Shown: positions 44,244 through 52,670 of the stretch, in pieces
How positions within the stretch are numbered: the stretch's first letter is position 1
Layout of the letters: each line of letters starts with the position of its first letter
NCBI GenBank assembly: GCA_963677345.2
Contig: CAXXLC010000005.1
Location: forward strand, 1-64,000
Reading direction: 5' to 3'
DNA length: 64,000 nucleotides
Origin: Saccharicrinis sp963677345
GTDB taxonomy: Bacteria; Bacteroidota; Bacteroidia; Bacteroidales; Marinilabiliaceae
Made by a program: the position numbers and the translations under genes
Notes under the pieces: model-generated
What the model was told of the DNA's origin: nothing
What the model saw: the letters and a program-made list of their open reading frames with translations, nothing else
Database searches by the model: none

Positions 44244-45341
44244 TCAAGAAGATTTTTTTAATTCTTCATTTTGCAAAACAAACCTGTTATAATACGAGAA
44301 CAATAAAGTTGTAACAGGCAAAGCAACCAACATTCCAAGTAAACCAAGTAAACTCCCCCAAATTGATAAGGATAGTAATATAATTGCAGGATGTAAACCA
44401 TATACTTTACCCATGATTTTCGGAACCAGGATCGTTTCCTGTATTAGCTGAACGATGGCCACAACAATTAAAGCCATTAGTATTGTATGCCAAAAACTTT
44501 GGTTTGACTCCATTGCTTGAAGTAAAGATAAAAGTGCAACGGGCACTAATCCTGCAATTTGCAAATAAGGAACAATATTTAGGGCTCCGATAAATAAACC
44601 CATGATAATAGCCAGGGGTAATCCAATAATTTTAAACCCTATAGCTAATAAAATGCCTACAATTAGAGCAATTAATCCCTGTGCTCTAAAATAAATATGC
44701 ATACCTGATTTTAAATCCTCAAAAACTTGCGTTACCTGATCTCTATAGTTCGGAGGGACTAATTTAAACCAGCCTTCCGAAATTTGCTTAAAATCAATTA
44801 AAAGAAATACAAGATAAACGAGAATTATCAATAAACTCATTAATCCAAATAAGAAATTTACTGATCCTGAAAAAATATTCCATGCTTGTCCAAATACCTT
44901 CTTCAACCCTCCTGCTACATTTTGTGGATCAATGAGATCTTCTATCTTAAGTTGATTAAAGTAATCGTTAATCCAAGCAAAAACTTCTTTAGGTATAATT
45001 CCAGAAAACGATGTCTGGCCAAGATATTCTTTTACTAATTGTACCATTTTTGTCATTTCTGAAAAAAATTGGGGAATTAACCATAAGGCTAAAAAATATA
45101 AACCTCCAAAAACAAGCAACAAACTAACTAAAACAGAAAGTACCCTATATTTTAATTTTACTTTAAATTGTATAAATTCAACTAATGGATTCATTAAATA
45201 TGCTAGTAAAACTGCCACTAAAAAAGGAATTAAAACTCCGCTTAACCTCTTAAGCATAAAATAAAATCCGAGCAACAAACCTATAGAAAGTATAATTCTA
45301 ACAACTCTGTCAAATGTATAGGGCCTTGATTGAATATCCAT
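44244..45341 (-). CDS. AI-2E family transporter (PerM/YdiK-like)
   Basis: 365 residues from MDIQSRPYTFD at 45341; an upstream extension to 45380 has no conserved features. It shows about eight hydrophobic segments and the family pattern VLIPFLVAVLLAYLMNPLVEF near the N-terminus, AIIMGLFIGALNIVPYLG-like NIVPYLQ, PKIMGKVYGLHPAIILLSL and GLLGMLVALPVTTLL at the C-terminus. Despite the name, members have diverse and mostly unproven roles, including sodium/proton exchange. Monocistronic. Confidence 0.85.
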   Translation of the reverse strand: MDIQSRPYTFDRVVRIILSIGLLLGFYFMLKRLSGVLIPFLVAVLLAYLMNPLVEFIQFKVKLKYRVLSVLVSLLLVFGGLYFLALWLIPQFFSEMTKMVQLVKEYLGQTSFSGIIPKEVFAWINDYFNQLKIEDLIDPQNVAGGLKKVFGQAWNIFSGSVNFLFGLMSLLIILVYLVFLLIDFKQISEGWFKLVPPNYRDQVTQVFEDLKSGMHIYFRAQGLIALIVGILLAIGFKIIGLPLAIIMGLFIGALNIVPYLQIAGLVPVALLSLLQAMESNQSFWHTILMALIVVAIVQLIQETILVPKIMGKVYGLHPAIILLSLSIWGSLLGLLGMLVALPVTTLLFSYYNRFVLQNEELKKSS

Positions 45342-45576
45342 AATAAATAAATTTGAAGCAATATATATAAATAAAATCATTTATTCATTCTTGAGTAAAA
45401 CCCTGATTCAACACTAAATATGCAAACCAATGTTAACATATGTTATTATTTATAAATATTTTAAAGTAAATTTCATTGGACTATGAAATATTATTTATTA
45501 TTTTACAATTCTATAGAAATACTATTTTTTGACAAAATACGTTATATACAAATCTATTTATCATTCAACACATTAA

Positions 45577-47007
45577 ATGAGAAAAGCATTATTATATTTA
45601 TTTATCTTAGTATTACCATTAAGCTTTTTTTCATGCGAAAGAGAATTTGAATATGCAAATGGTCTCAATGGACTAAGTTTTTCTGTTGACACTTTAATGT
45701 TCGACACTATCTTTTCTTCTATAGGTTCAGTAACACGTAATTTCAAGATTTACAATCCATATGATGAAGATCTCATTATTAACTCTGTTGAGTTAGCCGG
45801 GGGTGATGTGAGTGAATTCAGATTAAACATAAATGGTTATGCAGAAAACCATATTGACAATATCAAAATAAATGCATTAGATAGTTTATATATTTTTGTT
45901 GACATCACAATACAACCGGAAGATAGTAACTCTCCCTTTGTTGTAAATGATTCGATAATTATAAATACAGGTGAAAAATCTCAAAGTGTAAAATTGATTG
46001 CATACGGACAAGATGTTATTCTATTAAAAAAGGAAAAAATTAAAACAACAACATTTACAGCAGAGAAACCATATCTTATTTATGATTACTTAGTTGTTGA
46101 CAGTACAGAGACTCTTACCATAGAACCTGGAGCCAGACTTCATTTTTATAACGACGCACAGTTAATTGTATTTGGAAGCCTACAAGTTGATGGAACATTT
46201 GAAGAGCCGGTTAAATTCCTGGGATACAGACTTGAAGATTGGTATCAGGATAAACCGGGGCAATGGGGACAAATTCAATTTATGCCAGGAAGTAGCGATA
46301 ATTATATTAGTCATGCGGAAATCAAAAACAGTGCAACAGGACTTTTTGTTGATTCTGTTGGCTTAGGAACAAAACCTCCACTTGTAATTGAAAATACTAT
46401 TATCAATCATATTACAAACTTTGGTATTATTGCTCAAAATTCAAATATAGAAGTTAGTAACACCGTAATTGGAGATTGTGGTTATCATTCTGTTGCACTT
46501 ACATTAGGAGGAACATACAATTTTTATCACTGTACAATTGCAAACTTTTTCAACTGGACTTATCGTAATACTCCTGCCCTGTTCTTAAACAACTATTATA
46601 CAGATGATGAAGGCAATGAAGTTATCAATCCTTTAATTGAAGCTAACTTTTATAATAGTATCATTTACGGTAGAAACTATACTGAAATTGGTTTTGACTT
46701 TTTGGAAACTAAAGAAAGTGAAGAATTAGAAAACAATGGATTTAATTATCTATTTAAAGACTGCTTAATCAAAACAGGAGATCTTGACATTAGTGACAAT
46801 ACTAAATATAAGAATATCACAGCTAATGAAGACCCTAATTTTATTGATCCATATGAGTTTAATTATCAACTGGACACTTTATCTTCTTGCAAGGATATTG
46901 GAGCTATAGAAATTGCTAATGACTTCCCTAAAGACATATTAAATAACAATAGACTCAAAGACGGTTTTCCAGACCTTGGAGCCTATGAACGAATAGAAAA
47001 TGAATAA
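45577..47007 (+). CDS. lipoprotein with right-handed beta-helix
   Basis: 476 residues with a lipoprotein signal ending FFSCER (Cys20). The first part (about 30-150) resembles a beta-sandwich; from about 190 the short repeats of a parallel beta-helix follow (ISHAEIKNSATGLFVDS, VIENTIINHITNFGIIAQNS, VSNTVIGDCGYHSV, YHCTIANFF). The C-terminus has DIGAIEIAND and PDLGAYER, typical of choice-of-anchor Q-type proteins. It is probably a surface-attached glycan-binding or structural protein. The stop overlaps the next start by 8 bp. Confidence 0.7.
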   Translation: MRKALLYLFILVLPLSFFSCEREFEYANGLNGLSFSVDTLMFDTIFSSIGSVTRNFKIYNPYDEDLIINSVELAGGDVSEFRLNINGYAENHIDNIKINALDSLYIFVDITIQPEDSNSPFVVNDSIIINTGEKSQSVKLIAYGQDVILLKKEKIKTTTFTAEKPYLIYDYLVVDSTETLTIEPGARLHFYNDAQLIVFGSLQVDGTFEEPVKFLGYRLEDWYQDKPGQWGQIQFMPGSSDNYISHAEIKNSATGLFVDSVGLGTKPPLVIENTIINHITNFGIIAQNSNIEVSNTVIGDCGYHSVALTLGGTYNFYHCTIANFFNWTYRNTPALFLNNYYTDDEGNEVINPLIEANFYNSIIYGRNYTEIGFDFLETKESEELENNGFNYLFKDCLIKTGDLDISDNTKYKNITANEDPNFIDPYEFNYQLDTLSSCKDIGAIEIANDFPKDILNNNRLKDGFPDLGAYERIENE

Positions 47008-48004
47008 ATTTAAACTTTACCTGATCCTATTACCTATAATTTATCAAACTCCAATTAAAAGCCAAACAAAACAAACACAAAATCAGCTTGGTTTTTTATT
47101 TTATAATGTTGAGAATTTATTTGATATATATAATGATTCAACAAAACAAGATGAAGAGTTTCTTCCTGATGGAGTTAGAAGATGGAATTATTCGAAATAC
47201 AATGAAAAACTTCAACATATATCAAGAGTAATATTTGAATCCGGGAAATATACTCCTCCTGTAATTATTGGCCTTTGCGAAATTGAAAACAAGAAAGTTC
47301 TGAATGATTTGATTTATAAAACAGGTTTAAACAATCTATCATATCAAATTATCCATTATGATTCAAAGGATCAAAGAGGAATAGATTGTGCATTACTCTA
47401 TAAATCAAAAGATTTTATTCCTTTGGAATCAAAAGCAATTGAAATCAAATTCAATAAGCAAGACAGACCAACCAGAGATATTTTATATACCTATGGAATC
47501 TGTTATGATTCAATCCCATTGCATTTATTTGTATGTCATTTCCCTTCCAGATATGGGGGAATCATGGAAACTAAAGAAAAAAGAATTGATGCAGCACAAA
47601 CACTATCAGATACAATAAACAACATCTGCATTCATGACAAATTGGCACACATTATTGTGATGGGAGATTTTAATGACAATCCATCTGATTCCAGTATGAC
47701 TATTTTAACGAATTCAACTAACTTAATCAACCTTGCCAATAATTGCAATTCAATAAACAAATCAAAAGGCACCTTAAAACATCAGTTTGAATGGAACACA
47801 TTTGATCAATTCTTAATTTCTCAGAATCTGAAATCAATTATGATTGATCAACAAAAAATACTTGATTTTAATTTTTTAATGGAAGTGGATTCAAAATATA
47901 CAGGAAACAAACCTTTTAGAACCTACATTGGGTATAAATATAACAATGGCTACAGCGATCACTTTCCTGTATGGCTATCCTTAAAACTACCTGATAAAAA
48001 ATAA
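47000..48004 (+). CDS. exported endonuclease/exonuclease/phosphatase-fold protein
   Basis: 334 residues with a signal peptide ending near PIKSQT (about 22). Catalytic motifs of the family are visible: FYNVENLFD (Asn), GLCEIENKKV (Glu), HFPSRYGG, VMGDFNDNPSD (Asp/Asn) and YSDHFPVWL (Asp-His). It may cleave phosphodiester bonds of DNA, nucleotides or lipids outside the cytoplasm. Its start overlaps the beta-helix gene by 8 bp, suggesting a coupled pair. Confidence 0.85.
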   Translation: MNKFKLYLILLPIIYQTPIKSQTKQTQNQLGFLFYNVENLFDIYNDSTKQDEEFLPDGVRRWNYSKYNEKLQHISRVIFESGKYTPPVIIGLCEIENKKVLNDLIYKTGLNNLSYQIIHYDSKDQRGIDCALLYKSKDFIPLESKAIEIKFNKQDRPTRDILYTYGICYDSIPLHLFVCHFPSRYGGIMETKEKRIDAAQTLSDTINNICIHDKLAHIIVMGDFNDNPSDSSMTILTNSTNLINLANNCNSINKSKGTLKHQFEWNTFDQFLISQNLKSIMIDQQKILDFNFLMEVDSKYTGNKPFRTYIGYKYNNGYSDHFPVWLSLKLPDKK

Positions 48005-48006
48005 CA

Positions 48007-48540
48007 TTATTTCAAATGTTGCTTTACCCATTCGTACAAAACAACGCTGCAGGCATGTGAAACATTCATTGATTTAATTTTACCAATCATTGGAATATGT
48101 ACTGCCAAATCGCATTGCTCCACAACGTAATTAGATAATCCTGAAATTTCATTTCCTAATAAAAAAGCTACTTTTTCAGGAAGTTGAGCTTGCAAAATAT
48201 TAATTGAATTATCTGAGGTTTCAACTGCAATTAGCTTATAATCTGAACGAATCAAATCAGGCCATGAATTTTCATCCGAAAAGCACCAATCAACCTGCCC
48301 CATTGCAGCCCCACCTACTTTTTTAACTTTTGTTTCCCGAATGACACTCTTATCCCCCACGAAAATAACTTTTTGACAACCAAAATTAGATGCAAGTCGA
48401 ATGACATGACCCATATTTTCAGGAGATTTCAGCTGATATGCAACAATAATAGGCCCCTTCTCTTCCATTTTATATTCCTTTGACTGGAACAGAGATCCGG
48501 ATTTTGTTTTGTCATTATTATTCATAGTACACTGACTCAC
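48007..48540 (-). CDS. SpoU/TrmH-family RNA 2'-O-methyltransferase
   Basis: 177 residues; internal starts (for example MNNNDKTK or MEEKGPIIVAYQ) are possible because the first 25 residues are not conserved. SPENMGHVIRLASNFG (motif 1), VAFLLGNEISGLS (motif 2) and IPMIGKIKSMNVSHACSVVLYEW (motif 3, with the knotted cofactor-binding loop) are all present. It methylates ribose in tRNA or rRNA; the target is not defined. Convergent with the nuclease gene, 2 bp apart. Confidence 0.88.
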   Translation of the reverse strand: MSQCTMNNNDKTKSGSLFQSKEYKMEEKGPIIVAYQLKSPENMGHVIRLASNFGCQKVIFVGDKSVIRETKVKKVGGAAMGQVDWCFSDENSWPDLIRSDYKLIAVETSDNSINILQAQLPEKVAFLLGNEISGLSNYVVEQCDLAVHIPMIGKIKSMNVSHACSVVLYEWVKQHLK

Positions 48541-48584
48541 ATTAATTATTATAGATTACAAAACAATTTATAATACTATATTTA

Positions 48585-50006
48585 TTACTCTTTGATTGTT
48601 AATCCCTTTTCTTTACCCAACTTCAACATTAAATTATAGGCTTGTCCTTTATCATTCTCTATATCACCATCTAATATTGCATCTTTAATTGCAGTCTTAA
48701 TATCACCAATTTCTCTACAAGGTCCTATTCCGAAGGCTTCCATAATATCTTCCCCGGATACTGGTGGCTGAAAATTTCTAACCTTATCCTTCTCTTCAAT
48801 TTCTTTAAGCTTTTGACGAACAATCCTGAAATTCTTCATAAAGCGCTTCACTTTTTCTTCATTTTTCGAGGTTATATCTGCCTCACACAATGTCATTAGT
48901 GAATCAATGTCATCTCCTGCATCAAAAAGCAATCTCCGAACAGCCGAGTCAGTCACAATATCTTCCGATAAAACAATAGGTCGCATATGCAAGTAAACCA
49001 TTTTCTGAACGAATTTCATTTTCTCATTCATTGGAAATTTCATTCGTTTAAATATCTGAGGAATCATTTTTTGACCAACATGATTATGAGCATGAAATGT
49101 CCAGCCTAATTTGTCATCATAACGCTTTGTTACAGGTTTTGCAATATCGTGAAATATAGCAGACCATCTTAACCAAAGATCATTGGTATTAGGGACTATT
49201 CTATCCAGTACTGCCAAAGTATGATAAAAATTATCCTTATGTCTTCTCCCTCCTTTTTCCTCAACACCTTTCATAGCCTGAAATTCGGGTAATATAATTT
49301 TCAACAATCCGGTAATTTCCAATAACTTAAATCCAACAGAAGGACGTTCAGACATCATCATCTTATTGAGCTCATCAACAATTCTTTCACCTGATACTAT
49401 TTCGATTCTGTCTTTATTTTTTTTGATACCTTCCAGCGTATCTGCATCTATTTTAAAGCTAAACCTTGTGGCAAACCTGATGGCTCTTAGCATACGTAAT
49501 GGATCATCAGAAAAAGTAATATCAGGATCCAATGGGGTACGGATGATTCCATTTTGCAAATCTTCTTCACCATTAAAAGGATCAACAAGTTGACCTAATG
49601 TTTCTTTATTAAGACTTATGGCTAATGCATTAATTGTAAAATCCCGTCTATTCTGATCGTCTTCAATTGTTCCATCTTCAACAATAGGCTTTCGTGAATT
49701 TCTTTGATACGATTCCTTTCGGGCTCCCACAAACTCAACTTCTTCATCACGAAACCTAAACATGGCGGTACCAAAGTTTTTAAATACCGACACTTTAATA
49801 TTACCAAGTTTGGCAGCTACTTTTTCTGCAACACCAATTCCACTTCCCCGAACTACAATATCAATATCTTTTGATGGCTGTCCTAATAAAAGGTCTCTGA
49901 CAAAGCCTCCAATAACATAAGCTTCGATACCTTCTGTATCAATCACATTTCTAACAGCTTTAAAAACAGTTCCGTCAAATATTCTATTTATATTATTTTC
50001 TGCCAT
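48585..50006 (-). CDS. cca: CCA tRNA nucleotidyltransferase with HD domain
   Basis: 473 residues. The class II nucleotidyltransferase motifs are GGFVRDLLLG and DIDIVV near residues 33-48, RRDFTINALAISL and DPLRMLRAIRFATRF; the central HD phosphohydrolase domain has HTLAVLD and AIFHDIAKP. It adds or repairs the CCA end of tRNAs. The HD domain suggests extra phosphatase or phosphodiesterase activity, as in enterobacterial Cca. It is read leftwards ahead of the methyltransferase gene, 44 bp apart. Confidence 0.93.
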   Translation of the reverse strand: MAENNINRIFDGTVFKAVRNVIDTEGIEAYVIGGFVRDLLLGQPSKDIDIVVRGSGIGVAEKVAAKLGNIKVSVFKNFGTAMFRFRDEEVEFVGARKESYQRNSRKPIVEDGTIEDDQNRRDFTINALAISLNKETLGQLVDPFNGEEDLQNGIIRTPLDPDITFSDDPLRMLRAIRFATRFSFKIDADTLEGIKKNKDRIEIVSGERIVDELNKMMMSERPSVGFKLLEITGLLKIILPEFQAMKGVEEKGGRRHKDNFYHTLAVLDRIVPNTNDLWLRWSAIFHDIAKPVTKRYDDKLGWTFHAHNHVGQKMIPQIFKRMKFPMNEKMKFVQKMVYLHMRPIVLSEDIVTDSAVRRLLFDAGDDIDSLMTLCEADITSKNEEKVKRFMKNFRIVRQKLKEIEEKDKVRNFQPPVSGEDIMEAFGIGPCREIGDIKTAIKDAILDGDIENDKGQAYNLMLKLGKEKGLTIKE

Positions 50007-50093
50007 ACATATTATTTAGGCTGACAAAATTACAATATATTTATTGGATAATATAGAAAATGTGATAAATACCCAATGGCACAATATTTGATA

Positions 50094-50123
50094 TTGACAT
50101 ATCGACATTTTTACATATATTTG
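50094..50123 (+). promoter_or_regulatory. promoter of the thioredoxin pair
   Basis: TTG at 50094-50096 and TATATTTG at 50116-50123 are separated by exactly 19 bases, a full match to the Bacteroidota sigma-70-type consensus TTG-N19-TAnnTTTG. The ATG follows 43 bp later. Confidence 0.75.
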
Positions 50124-50166
50124 TATTTAAATTTAAACAAGAATATTAATTAAAAAAACTATAGTT

Positions 50167-50529
50167 ATGTTAGAACATTTAACAAAAGAGACATTTAAAA
50201 GCAAAGTATTTGACTTTGAAGCCAACAAAGAGTGGAAGTTTATTGGAGAAAAACCATGCTTAATTGATTTTTATGCAGACTGGTGTGGTCCATGTAAGGC
50301 GGTAGCTCCTGTATTGGAAGAATTATCAAAAGAATATGATGGCAAAATTGATATATACAAAGTAGATACCGAAGCAGAAAGAGAACTTGCCGGAATGTTT
50401 GGAATTCAGAGCATACCATCTTTATTATTTATCCCAAGTGAAGGACAACCACAAATGGCTCAGGGAGCATTGCCTAAAGAAACTTTTCATAAGGCATTTA
50501 AAGATGTATTAAAAGTTAGTTTAGACTAA
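50167..50529 (+). CDS. trxA: thioredoxin
   Basis: 120 residues with the active site WCGPC (Cys40 and Cys43) and the cis-proline in IQSIPSLLF. No signal peptide, so it is cytoplasmic. The N-terminal part (FKSKVFDFEANKEWKF) is closely matched in the next gene, 10 bp downstream, indicating a tandem duplication. General disulfide reductase. Confidence 0.93.
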   Translation: MLEHLTKETFKSKVFDFEANKEWKFIGEKPCLIDFYADWCGPCKAVAPVLEELSKEYDGKIDIYKVDTEAERELAGMFGIQSIPSLLFIPSEGQPQMAQGALPKETFHKAFKDVLKVSLD

Positions 50530-50539
50530 AATAATTGGC

Positions 50540-51007
50540 ATGAAGAGATTTTTGATTTCAATTAGCATAGCAATTTTCTTTTTAGCAGGGATTTCCTGCA
50601 CAAGTGAAGCTAAGGCTAAAGGTAATAATGGAGAAAATAAAGATAGCGGTGTTATTTATTTAAATAAAGATACTTTTAAAGAAAAGATATTTAACTATGA
50701 GATAAACAAAGAATGGAAGTTTAAAGGAAAAACTCCTGCTATTTTAGATTTTTATGCGGATTGGTGTGGCCCTTGCAGAATGCTTGCTCCTGTTTTAAAT
50801 GACATTCAGAAGGAATATAACGGGAAAGTACAAGTATTTAAAGTTAATACAGATATTGAAAAAGAATTAGCTGGAATATTTGGAATCAGAAGTTTACCAA
50901 CAATTGTTTTTATTCCTGTTGATGGTCAACCGCAGGCTGTTATGGGTTTCAGACCCAAAGAAGATATGGAAAAAATGATTACCGAAGTACTTCAGGTTAC
51001 TAAATAG
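50540..51007 (+). CDS. thioredoxin-like lipoprotein
   Basis: 155 residues. A lipoprotein signal ends AGISCTSEA (Cys20), a short linker follows, then a thioredoxin domain with WCGPC (Cys76 and Cys79) and IRSLPTIVF. It is very similar to the preceding thioredoxin and probably arose from it by duplication plus gain of a signal. It likely keeps exported proteins reduced on the periplasmic side. Cotranscribed with trxA from the promoter at 50094. Confidence 0.9.
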   Translation: MKRFLISISIAIFFLAGISCTSEAKAKGNNGENKDSGVIYLNKDTFKEKIFNYEINKEWKFKGKTPAILDFYADWCGPCRMLAPVLNDIQKEYNGKVQVFKVNTDIEKELAGIFGIRSLPTIVFIPVDGQPQAVMGFRPKEDMEKMITEVLQVTK

Positions 51008-51038
51008 TCTTTGATAAAATTTTTAGCATATAATTACT

Positions 51039-51077
51039 AAGCTGCTTAAAAAGTAATATTTTTGTGCAGCTTTTTTA
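51039..51077 (+). terminator. terminator of the thioredoxin pair, overlapping the next promoter
   Basis: AAGCTGC and GCAGCTT form a 7-bp stem with a loop of about 20 nt, followed by TTTT. The loop contains TATTTTTG (51057-51064), which matches the -7 box and would drive the gene starting at 51088. Confidence 0.65.
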
Positions 51078-51087
51078 TTGCCGTAAA

Positions 51088-51702
51088 ATGAATTTTATAA
51101 TTATAACCCATCCTTCTTCTCATCCATATCCACATGAAATCGAAATCATTAATAACCTGCTTGATTTAAACCTGGCAACATTACACTTAAGAAAACCTGA
51201 TTTCACAATAGATATGATGAGAGATTTTTTGAATAATATCTCTTCCAACAATCACAATAAAATTGTTATCCATAACCATTTAGATTTAATTCATGAATAT
51301 AATCTAAAAGGAATCCATTTCAATCATCGCAATAAGCATCTGTTGGATAACTACATAACTCTTAAGGTAACAAAGAGCATTTCAACTCACAGTCTGAAGG
51401 AAGTGGAAAGCTTACCTTCTATTTTCAATTATCATTTTTTAAGTCCTGTCTTCTCCAGTACATCAAAACCAGGATATGGAGGAGACACCTACGACCTCCT
51501 GGTTATTAAAAAATTTATCGATACACATCCTGATAAGAAACTTGTTGCATTAAGCGGGATCACAGCTAAGACCATTTTTAAAGTTAAAAAAACAAATTTT
51601 CATGGGGCTGCCATATTAGGTGATTTCTGGAATTATTGTAATAATAATTATAAGAAAGAAACTATAATCTCATATTTTAAAGAATTAAATACATCTATTT
51701 AG
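51088..51702 (+). CDS. ThiE/TenI-like thiamine-phosphate synthase family protein
   Basis: 204 residues from the ATG at 51088; the open frame extends upstream into the terminator, which is unlikely to be translated. ITHPSSHPYPHEIEII, LHLRKPDF, IVIHNHLDLI, KGIHFNHRN, SISTHSLKEVESL, YHFLSPVFSSTSKPGYGG and LVALSGIT follow the order of the TIM-barrel phosphate- and substrate-binding motifs of ThiE. Several family residues differ from the second ThiE protein at 51795, so it may be a TenI-like paralog with a different role in thiazole or thiamine handling. Confidence 0.75.
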   Translation: MNFIIITHPSSHPYPHEIEIINNLLDLNLATLHLRKPDFTIDMMRDFLNNISSNNHNKIVIHNHLDLIHEYNLKGIHFNHRNKHLLDNYITLKVTKSISTHSLKEVESLPSIFNYHFLSPVFSSTSKPGYGGDTYDLLVIKKFIDTHPDKKLVALSGITAKTIFKVKKTNFHGAAILGDFWNYCNNNYKKETIISYFKELNTSI

Positions 51703-51794
51703 TGATATTTATATAAACTTGCATCTAATATAAAAACGAAGATTCAGCCAACATTACCAACAATAAATACAATTCAAATACGAAAGGAGCTAAA

Positions 51795-52457
51795 ATGAAC
51801 AAATATATTAGCCGCTTACATTTTGTTACATATCAGGATAGTAAAAATGATATTATAAAACAGGTAAGTGAATATTGTGCAGGTGGAGGAGATTGGGTGC
51901 AGCTAAGGATAAAAAATATGGATAAAAGCGAAATTATTTCTATAGCGCAAACTTGCCAATCGATCTGCATACAATATAATACTACATTTATCATTAATGA
52001 TTATGTTGAAATTGCTTATAAAATTGGTGTCGATGGAGTTCATTTGGGATTAAATGATTATTCAATAAGTAAGGCAAGACAGATTTTAGGCGATGATAAA
52101 ATTATTGGAGCAACTGCAAATACTTTAGACCATATAAAAAAACATATCTCAGATGGCGCTGATTATATTGGCCTGGGACCATTAAGATATACTGCAACCA
52201 AAAAAAATTTAAGTCCGACACTAGGCATTGCCGGGTATAAAACAATCACAGACTACTGTAAAAAAGAAAACCTTAACCTACCTATTATTGCCATAGGAGG
52301 CATTACTCCCAAAGACATTAAACCTATTTTTGAAACAGGTATTTACGGGATTGCCCTTTCTTCATATCTTGCAAAACATGAAAATACAGGAATGGCAACC
52401 ATTGACCTACTGCAAGAAATAGGTAAAGCACAATCTAAATTATTTGGGAAGAAATAA
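51795..52457 (+). CDS. thiE: thiamine-phosphate synthase
   Basis: 220 residues. The motifs fit ThiE: GGDWVQLRIKN, FIINDYVEIA, DGVHLGLND, IIGATANTLDHI, DYIGLGPLRYTATKKNLSPTLG and IIAIGGITPKDI. It joins HMP-pyrophosphate and thiazole phosphate to thiamine phosphate. An AAGGAG sequence lies 8 bp ahead of the ATG. It is 92 bp behind the paralog and convergent with xseB, whose stop is 2 bp away. Confidence 0.9.
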   Translation: MNKYISRLHFVTYQDSKNDIIKQVSEYCAGGGDWVQLRIKNMDKSEIISIAQTCQSICIQYNTTFIINDYVEIAYKIGVDGVHLGLNDYSISKARQILGDDKIIGATANTLDHIKKHISDGADYIGLGPLRYTATKKNLSPTLGIAGYKTITDYCKKENLNLPIIAIGGITPKDIKPIFETGIYGIALSSYLAKHENTGMATIDLLQEIGKAQSKLFGKK

Positions 52458-52458
52458 T

Positions 52459-52659
52459 TTATTCCTCAATTTCTTTTAGGATATTTTCAACTTCAGTTTC
52501 TGTTTTATGTAATTTTTCTTTACACAATTTTAATAAAACAGAAACTCGTTTTACTTTTTCCGATAACTCATCAACATCAAGCTCATCACCCTCTATTTGT
52601 GATAAAATTTCTTCTATATCTTCAATAGCCTCAACGTATCTTAATTTCTTTTTTGTCAT
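52459..52659 (-). CDS. xseB: exodeoxyribonuclease VII small subunit
   Basis: 66 residues with the family pattern: YVEAIEDIEEILSQIEGDEL, DVDELSEKVKRVSVLLKLCKEKL and KTETEVENIL, predicted as two helices. It is the partner of XseA, whose gene lies about 19 kb away on the other strand. It is 12 bp behind the kinase gene on the same strand. Confidence 0.85.
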   Translation of the reverse strand: MTKKKLRYVEAIEDIEEILSQIEGDELDVDELSEKVKRVSVLLKLCKEKLHKTETEVENILKEIEE

Positions 52660-52670
52660 GATAAAATATT

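Noticed and set aside
51064..51087. Upstream start of the first ThiE-like protein
   Set aside because: The extension lies in the terminator hairpin of the thioredoxin genes; the ATG at 51088 fits the family start.
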